DNA of 24,569 nucleotides from Butyriboletus loyo. Taxonomy: Eukaryota > Basidiomycota > Agaricomycetes > Boletales > Boletaceae. Below the pieces are notes generated by a model, which made no database searches, was not told the origin of the DNA, and saw nothing but the letters and a program-made list of their open reading frames with translations. The DNA is taken from assembly GCA_038093515.1 (NCBI GenBank), contig JBBPSI010000315.1:1-24569 (forward strand). Reading direction: 5' to 3'. This document shows positions 18,553 to 24,569 of the stretch, in pieces; within the stretch, counting starts at the first letter, position 1; each line of letters opens with the position of its first letter. A program made the position numbers and the translations under genes.

Positions 18553-18583
18553 GGTCTGTGCACATTCCCATGTAATATAAAAG
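18553..18583 (+). promoter_or_regulatory. LTR core promoter module
   Basis: GGTCTGTGCAC (18553-18563), 12 bases, TATAAAAG (18576-18583). Confidence 0.66.
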
Positions 18584-19158
18584 GGCTCATGGTTGCGGCT
18601 AGGATTCCCTAGCTTTAACCACTTGTCTTATTTGCTGGCAACAGTTGAGAGATTAAGGTCTGAGCTATCCTCATTACACTCGCCAGTTATTGTGTTTAGC
18701 TGCGACAGTTGCGGAACCCCGTGTGCCACTTGATAACTCCGTTGTCTCATAACACTGAGTCGGTTTGGTTCCATCAGGATTACTGAGGTCAAGAGTCACT
18801 ATTTACAAGTGAAGCTCAAGCTTTATGGATTGTTCTGCACCTTGCAAGCAGTCCAGATATTCATTTTTGGAGTTGCTAACCTTACAGTCAAGATAGATGC
18901 CAAATATGTCAAGGGAATGATCAATAACCTGGATTTGCAGCCCAATGCAACCATCAACTGATGGATCACAGGAATACTGCTTTTCCACTTCAAGTTCATC
19001 TATGTGCCTGCTAAAGGGCATACTGGTGCAGATGGTCTGTCTCAGAGACCCCCCTCAGAGGATGATCCTCCCAAGGTGAATAACTATAACTTTGATAATT
19101 GGCTAGACAATTCCTATTCTTTTGCCATTGTGTTGCTAAGTGACTGTAATCCTCTCCC

Positions 19159-19573
19159 TGTTATGGTAGTGAACTACCATTTTTCTCCATTACCCTTTGG
19201 ACTACCATTTTCTCCTAGGCTTTGCCTATTATTCTTTGAATGGTGCGACCATTCTGCTTAGTCATCATTTCCCATGCATGGTCACTATTTCTTTCATACT
19301 CAAGAAGCTTCTAGAGTATTCTGTCCTCATTTGTGTTTATGACTCTCACGACCTGATTGGGGACATGGTCTGTGCACAGACCCTTGTAGTATATAAACCC
19401 AACCTCTGTACAGTTGTATTTTATCTAGTTCTATGCAGTAACCTGCTAGCAATTAGTTTCACTCCAGACTCTTAGTGTGTGCACTAAGACATAGTCTGAG
19501 AATTGTCTCCAGAGTCCTGCAGCTACTCCAGAGTGCTGCCTAGTGTTCTAGTTGTTAGTGCACCAGCATAACA
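19159..19573 (+). mobile_element. Solo LTR (family gamma) with target duplication CTCCC/CTTCC
   Basis: Runs from TGTTATG (19159) to CATAACA (19573), 415 bp, with perfect 7-bp terminal inverted repeats. Flanks are CTCCC (19154-19158) and CTTCC (19574-19578), differing by one C/T transition. Deleting it with one duplication restores an open reading through NPLPLANHDPSVP in the gypsy host. Sequence outside the promoter differs from families alpha and beta. It is the only copy in the window. Confidence 0.88.
19367..19397 (+). promoter_or_regulatory. LTR core promoter module (gamma family)
   Basis: GGTCTGTGCAC (19367-19377), 12 bases, TATATAAA (19390-19397). Box and spacing are identical to those in the alpha and beta families. 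Confidence 0.66.
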
Positions 19574-21130
19574 CTTCCTCTAGCAAACCACGATCCATCA
19601 GTTCCATATCATCTGATGTATTATTCCCAGGTAGATCTGCATTGGATTCCTTTCATCAGCCTGGTTCCACCCAGTCCTTATCAGGCATTCTTATCTCCTG
19701 TTGTGTCAATTGATGAAACTACACAGATCAATGATCAGGTGATTCCTTGCTCTCCAAAGGCAATCTTCTGGGATGCCTGGATTCACTTGATCCATGGTTT
19801 CTTGGAGACTTGCAAGCAGCCAGATGGTATCTCTGATAAGGAGTTTCCATCATTTTTGAATTCCATTTTCTGATTCTTTATTCTCAATGGTTCCCTGTGG
19901 CACCACAAGCCACATGGGAAGCATCAATTGGTCATATTGGAGGAGTGCTGGTATGGACTCATTAAGCAGGTTCATGATGACCTCAGGCACAAAGGTGCCT
20001 TCACTGTCCATACTAGGTTGCTACTTTGTTTTTGGTGGCCACAACTGGTGGATGATGTCAAGTAGTATATTAAAACATGCCATGAGTGTCAGGTCCATCA
20101 GACAGTAAAACTTCATATTCCACCTTCTGTTCCACTCATCAGTGGGTTGTTTTACAAAGTTCATATTGATACCATGCTTATGCCTAGGGCTGGTGGCTAT
20201 CACTACATAGTCCAGGCAAGGTGTGGGTTATCCGCATTTCCAGAGTGGAGGATGCTATGCTCTGAGAATGCTTCTGCCCTTGTATCCTTTATCTTTGAAG
20301 ACATCCTATGTTGTTGAGGTGTGATTTCCAAGATTGTTACTGACAATGGACCAAGCTTTGTACAAGCCTTGGATGTTTTGGCAGTGTGTTACCATGTCTA
20401 TCATATCCAGATTTCTCCCTACAACTTCCAAGCCAACAGAATTGTTGAGAGACATCACTACAATGTCTGGAAGGCCATCATTAAAACAACCCTGAGAGCT
20501 GAGTCACACTGGTCATGCTCAGTGCACTCTGTCTTTTGGGCAGAAAGGGTGATCATACAGTGGTCAACTGGTCTTTTGCCTTGTTTCATGGCTTATGGAA
20601 TTAAGCCAATATTTCCATTTGATATATCTGAAGCAACATATCTAGTTCCACTTCTGGATGCTGATTCCTTCTCTACTTCTGAGCTTATAGCATTTCAAGT
20701 TTGACAATTACAGAAATGCCAAGAGGATCTTGAATCAATAGAAGCAAAGGTCCTCAAGGCTCAATTCAACTCAGTCAAGCAGCTCAAAGTATTATTCAAG
20801 AACCAAATTTGGGATTATGACTTCCATCCCAGTACTCATCCAGAATACCTGTGTTGAGAAGGGGTTGAACTGGAAAATGAAGCCAAGACACTTAGGGCCA
20901 ATGGTTGTTCTTCACAGGATAACTGGTGGTTTGTATATCCTGGCGGAGTTGGATGGGTCAATTTCAAGGCTGTGTTATGCAGCATTCCGATTACTCCAAG
21001 AACTATCCCCTCACCATTGGTTATAGGAGTATTCAACCATACGACAATGATCTCACTTCTCAAGAAGAAATAGAGGATGGCAAGCTGGTAGAAGATGGAC
21101 CAGCTCATCTTGACCTCAGATAACCATGTT

Positions 21131-21781
21131 CTGTGTTCCATGAATCCATTCCACCCTGGGATTAGTCTGGAGATCTGTTTAACCCTGGGATTTATCTAGT
21201 GCTCTCTTACATTCCCTCATGCTTTGAAGAAAAAGAAACTAAACAAATCAGAATTATGATCATACCACTTGAATAAAAAGCAAAAGACAAAAAGATAAAA
21301 GATAAATACAAATACAAGATAAAAAACTGAAACAATATATATGATATACTCTGTTCCTTCCATCTCTAAAAAAACTACTAATATTTGAATTGTGTGTCTT
21401 ATGAAACACTTACATAACTTCAGACTTCTACTGCATATAGAGGCACCATGCTCATTTTCCATAATATCTGTGATCCAGAAAGTCAGAAGAAATATTAGTG
21501 ATGGACCAGAACAGTTTTGCAGATGATGTTTCCTATTTTCTTCTTTCCTGACACTTTACTGAATTCTCATTCTTATCAAGTCTGCCTGGCACACACAGTT
21601 CAGTCACATATGGAATCATGCACAGAATCCTGGAATCACAACAGAATGAGATACATTGCAAGATTGTACAGTTTATACAATGTGGAGGTACAGGAAGGAG
21701 CACACAACTACCTACTCTAGCTCTTCCAGCATCTCCTGAGTTCCAGCTTGACCTTCTCAATCAAGCCTGCATGTGGCAGAT
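21131..21781. other. Intergenic stretch, AT-rich, no confident gene
   Basis: The end of the gypsy remnant passes into an A-rich stretch at about 21225-21325 (runs such as AAAAAGATAAAAGATAAA) and then mixed sequence. Frames here are short and look accidental. Part of 21500-21781 might hold further exons of the minus-strand Zn2Cys6 gene, but I cannot define them. Confidence 0.4.
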
Positions 21782-22788
21782 TCATGCTGTAGTCCAAGCC
21801 CATGCTACTCCTCCCAACACCTTTGCCTTTGCCTTGTCCTTGTTGCACAGCACCAACTCATCTGGGTCACTGGAGTCAATAACCAGCAGGAATGGTTGCC
21901 ATTGTGCTGCTCTGCCTTTCCACTCTGTAAAACATTAATACAGTCTCCAGAAGCAGGTGGAGTGTTACTTACCAGTTGTTTCCCCTTCTTCTCTGCCTTC
22001 ACATGGAACCAGGACTTGTTGCACATGATTTTCAGCAATGTGCATTTGATGCATGACCACCCAGGCTCTCCTTGGCATGGAATTTGAAGCACCTTGCATT
22101 TGCCACAAGGCACCTTGTTAATAGTGTCATCCTGGGATGCAGGGATGCCAGCTTCCTCTTTCTGGTCCTTGTTCTTCTCTGGGGTGGGACAGGTGTGCTT
22201 CTGAATCATTAGTATCAGCTAGACAAGATGGAAGCAGTTACTCACCTTGCATAACTGCAGCACAACCACCTCCATGGTGTACCCTGACCTCCCCACAGAG
22301 ACAGCAGAGGGTACCCACAAATCCTCCCTCTCTGCCTTCAGTTCCTCAATCCTAGGGACCACCATGCTCACTGACATGCTCCTTCCCTTCTTCTCCTCCA
22401 TCTGCACCTTCTCTTTCACTTCCTCTTTCCACACTTTCTGTTCTGTGTCCCACTTGTCATAAAGGTGCTCTGCTTCTTGGAGCCAACCTTGAGTTTCCAC
22501 TGAGATTAATGGTCCAGCATTGACCTCCAATCCTATGGTCATTGTGCTATGAAGTGCACTCTGTGGGATATTAGCTGTGGATGGAAAGTAGATGACTGCA
22601 CAGCTTACCATTACCCTGTCACACTCAAGCATCCAATAGTCCTGCTCTTTCTGCAGGTTGTCATTGTCATCTGGACATGTGCACACTGCTTCTACCATGG
22701 CCACAATCCATTCTTGTGCAATGGCTCTCAGATCCTCCACCTTGGGACCCTGGGAAGCAGTGAGGAGATCATCAAGACAGAAGGACAT
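21782..22788 (-). CDS. Predicted multi-exon protein with a Zn2Cys6-type cysteine cluster
   Basis: Minus-strand gene with ATG at 22788 (A at -3). Predicted exons are 22788-22609, 22560-22246, 22200-21973 and about 21922-21782. The introns are 48, 45 and 48-50 bp with GTAAG/GTGAG donors, and intron 2 has a clear CTGATACTAAT branch region. The N terminus (MSFCLDDLLTASQGPKVEDL) leads to a charged Glu/Lys-rich middle (KVWKEEVKEKVQMEEKKGR), probably coiled coil. Exon 3 has VPCGKCKVLQIPCQ and SCIKCTLLKIMCN, spacing CX2CX6CX7CX2CX6C, which fits the fungal Zn(II)2Cys6 DNA-binding consensus. After an AG two bases further on, exon 4 reads WKGRAAQWQPFLLVIDSSDP. There is no premature stop up to the last exon, unlike the neighbouring elements. 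The finger lies internally rather than N-terminally, so it may be a transposon-linked family rather than a classic regulator. Confidence 0.55.
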
Positions 22789-23152
22789 GATGGAGGTTGA
22801 TGGGTTGTTTGGATGTATGGATGGAGAGATGTACAGAAGGAAAGTGTGGACAATCAATGATCAGCAAGTTTTTGTTTGCACATGTGTTGCCACACCACTT
22901 ACATCAGCATCACATGACTGACTGAGGATGGTCAGAATCAAAGACCCCTGCAGATGTAGAGAACACATATTCTCTAGGTCATAGTCACTCCTCCTCTAGG
23001 CAATTCAGCACCCACATGCATTACAAACAATCACTTTGCAACTCTCCTCACTTCTCTCCATGTTCCTCATTGAATTCCAACTGATTCTATGTTGAAGTTC
23101 TGTGTGTCTGGAAAGTGTTTGCTGGTAGGTCCTTTCTATTTAATCTTGTACT
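22789..23152. other. Region upstream of the Zn2Cys6 gene; nothing definite
   Basis: No credible coding frame, repeat or RNA gene was seen. It should contain the promoter of the minus-strand gene starting at 22788, but no clear TATA box was found. Confidence 0.35.
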
Positions 23153-23644
23153 TGTTATATCCAATCAACTCCTATGACACCCACTATGCTTATGTATATT
23201 CTGTCAATGATTTCCTTGATGTTTCTACTTAGTTTTCCCTTATCATTAGTGTTTCAAGTCTTGGAAAATGCCCAGACTATAAAAAGGTTGTAACTATGAC
23301 CTTAAATACCACTTTTCAACTCTCCTGCCTCTCTGTGCAATTGTCTAGTCACCTGGCATCCTTATCCTTCAATCTTCAAGCCATAGCCAATGTATCCCAT
23401 CTAACCCATCACATTTCCATGTCCTCTCCAGTCTGTTCTGCAGCAGAGGAAGTCCAGAATAATGGGTTTTCTGCATAGACATCAGTGGAAACAACCATCC
23501 CTGGTGTTTCTCTCTTCATTTCCTCTCTACTTCCCTTTGGGGTGGATCATATCACACCCTTTTCTTTATTTCTTTGCTTTTGATTGGATTGAGTTCTTCC
23601 TGTAGCAGGGTTCTTCACCCTCAGTCCCATCTAGCATCATTCAA
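23153..23644 (+). repeat. Dispersed repeat delta, copy 2
   Basis: Colinear with 8432-8911, with close similarity from TTTCCTTGATGTTTCTACTT through CATTCA at 23644. It starts near TGTTATAT (23153) and keeps the TATA box (TATAAAAA, 23278-23285). In both copies the flanking sequences are unrelated, which fits two independent insertions or truncations. On its right it abuts the truncated Myb/SANT gene. Confidence 0.65.
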
Positions 23645-23648
23645 TGAC

Positions 23649-24068
23649 TTAGAAGTTAGATAGTTGGACATACTTTTTTGGATATATGGTCATCTCAGAC
23701 AGCTTCAGCAGCCAAACCCTGTATATTGGCCCCTTTCTCATTGTCCCAATGTGTTCCCAATTGTGCACAATATGTTTCAATTGCATTGTAGAGTACTTTA
23801 ATCTGTAGATCAGCTTATCAATAGAGTATATGAGTTGAACTTGAAAATATACTGAGGCCCATTTTTCCTTGACCATTGCAACTGTCTTAATGGGTCCTTT
23901 GGTGTGATAAGGTACAATGTCAGCTGCAGCCTTGGTATAGACCTGATCCTTGAAATCACCTCCCTCTGCTTGTTTGTTCTGACTCCCATACAGAGAGTCA
24001 ACAAGCCCTGTAACTTCAGCATCATTCCAGACAGCCTTATCTGTACTCTGAATCTCTTCTTGAAGCAT
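23649..24068 (-). pseudogene. Myb/SANT-like DNA-binding protein (Harbinger partner type), truncated
   Basis: Minus-strand ATG at 24068 begins MLQEEIQSTDKAVWNDAEVT. The Myb/SANT-like helix pattern follows: VWNDAEVTGLVDSLYG, GGDFKDQVYTKAAADI, YHTKGPIKTVAMVKEKWASI. A 50-bp intron (23803-23852, GTATAT to CTACAG, with a CTGAT branch point) is needed, and the second exon reads KVLYNAIETYCAQLGTHWDN and EKGANIQ. A TGA at 23697-23695 ends the frame; the reading continues with DDHISKK, so the stop is probably a nonsense mutation, perhaps of Trp. The gene is then cut by the repeat at 23644. It resembles the N-terminal half of the accessory protein whose C-terminal half is seen at 12162-12719. Confidence 0.66.
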
Positions 24069-24161
24069 GGTGATTGCAGTGTATTGTGTACAAAAGAGGG
24101 TAATGGTAATAGCTAACCACACAGGCCGAAGAGCATTCAAATCCATGGCATTCAAGGACAA

Positions 24162-24569
24162 GGTTCATAATTCAATCTCAGCCAAGCAGCTCACTTTCTG
24201 CCAACACAAACCAAACACCAACATGGCAAACTTGGAGTTGCCAAACTGGCTCTTACCTGGCAGAGAGTAAGGTAAGCTTAGTTTGGCAGAGAATGAATTA
24301 ATCTGGGGTGGATGGTGCTTACTCATTTGTATCATCTTCATAAAGCCAGAGCCATTAATCTGAAAGTCAATGATCTCTTGCCAATATGGGGATGACATTG
24401 CATGGGCTGATCCAAGAGCTACATTAAGAATGGATCAGAGGGTTTTAATGATCTCCCCATTGGTCCATCCTGTGCCCTCAATGAAGAGCAGGGGGAATAT
24501 TATGGGAAGCACTGGGGCTGGTGACCATGGACATACCATATGCTGATTCCAGGAATTATTTCCACACCA
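24162..24569 (-). other. Coding-like fragments of unknown gene, minus strand
   Basis: The minus frame around 24398-24310 reads SSPYWQEIIDFQINGSGFMK followed by MIQM and a GTAAG-type donor, and looks like an exon. No family was recognised, and the gene runs off the window. It may be unrelated to the Myb/SANT fragment on its left. The rest of this stretch shows nothing clear. Confidence 0.3.

Larger units (their letters stand above)
18256..18754 (+). mobile_element. Solo LTR (family alpha), youngest copy, target duplication CTGAG
   Basis: Runs from TGTTATAATCG (18256) to CTCATAACA (18754), 499 bp, between CTGAG at 18251-18255 and CTGAG at 18755-18759. Removing it with one duplication restores the RNase H codons of CYLSRFGS. 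It contains two CACGTG (18323-18328, 18337-18342) and two TGACGTCA sites (18384-18391, 18416-18423), all intact. It retains several CpGs while the host pol remnant around it is CpG-poor, so it inserted into an already aged element. Confidence 0.95.
17886..21130 (+). pseudogene. Ty3/gypsy pol remnant (end of RT, RNase H, integrase) carrying two solo LTRs
   Basis: The frame from 17891 gives the end of RT (FLGMCGILCIFIRNFTKLAH, LIDLTQKGVLFTWG). RNase H is split by the LTR at 18256; across it one reads KCYLS-RFGS, then LKLYGLFCTLQAVQIFIFG and VDAKY-like IDAKYVKGMI, and ends PAKGHTGADGLSQRPP. The LTR at 19159 splits the linker (NPLP-L). Integrase follows: HKGAFTVHTRLL, CHECQ of the zinc finger, HIDTMLMP (Asp), VTDNGPSFVQAL (Asp), NRIVERHHYN (Glu), then KMKPRHLGPMVVL and LAELDGSISRL. 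Many stops and shifts occur (for example near 18142, 18961 and 20702). Gag, protease and most of RT are missing. It differs clearly from the gypsy elements at 842 and 8944. Confidence 0.87.

Noticed and set aside
1..24569. CRISPR array, prophage or bacterial island
   Set aside because: No regular direct repeats with spacers, no bacterial ribosome-binding sites or operons; genes have spliceosomal introns.

Overview
The window looks like transposon-rich, probably heterochromatic DNA from a basidiomycete fungus, most likely an Agaricomycete. The evidence is short GT-AG introns of 45-59 bp with CTNAY-type branch points, Ty3/gypsy elements (one with a chromodomain), Ty1/copia elements, a PIF/Harbinger transposase with Myb/SANT-type accessory genes, and C-to-T decay confined largely to CpG. 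No bacterial gene, tRNA, rRNA or CRISPR is visible. The species cannot be told from the sequence.

Layout. Positions 1-745 are most of the 5' LTR (family beta) of a young, CpG-rich Ty3/gypsy element whose single gag-pol frame (842-5938) has every catalytic motif intact. Its 3' end is lost: near 5760 it runs into the antisense leader and gag start of a Ty1/copia element, ending at a primer-binding site that matches the initiator-Met tRNA anticodon arm (5924-5940). A 95-bp perfect-arm palindrome follows (5966-6060). From 6228 to 7738 (minus) lies a proline-rich, intron-containing gene broken by a solo LTR; a small divergent plus-strand pseudogene sits at 7970-8431. At 8432-8911 is the first copy of a 480-490 bp dispersed repeat. 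A chromodomain Ty3 remnant (8944-10712) holds another solo LTR and is followed by a polypurine tract and an LTR stub. A decayed Harbinger transposase (about 10880-12044) and its convergent accessory gene fragment (12162-12719) come next. A decayed copia element (about 12723-17880) carries a solo LTR in gag. A second gypsy pol remnant (about 17886-21130) carries two more solo LTRs. The right end holds a predicted multi-exon Zn2Cys6 protein gene (21782-22788, minus), the second copy of the dispersed repeat (23153-23644) and a truncated Myb/SANT gene (minus).

How it fits together. Five solo LTRs were found to the base, each between 5-bp target duplications (three exact, two differing by one transition). 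Removing an LTR plus one duplication restores the host element's reading frame, so the nesting order can be read directly. Everything to the right of 5940 is CpG-poor and full of stops, while 1-5940 is CpG-rich and open, so this is a young insertion beside old ones. Several lost catalytic residues (copia integrase Asp, copia RT YVDD, Harbinger Glu) are exactly what CpG-to-CpA change would give.

The most interesting new pattern is a promoter module, GGTCTGTGCAC followed after exactly 12 bp by a TATA box, shared by all six promoter-bearing LTR copies of three otherwise different LTR families. Two of these families also share a paired CACGTG element. I found no evidence of a new defence or metabolic system; the novelty lies in the retroelement regulation, priming and Gag structure.
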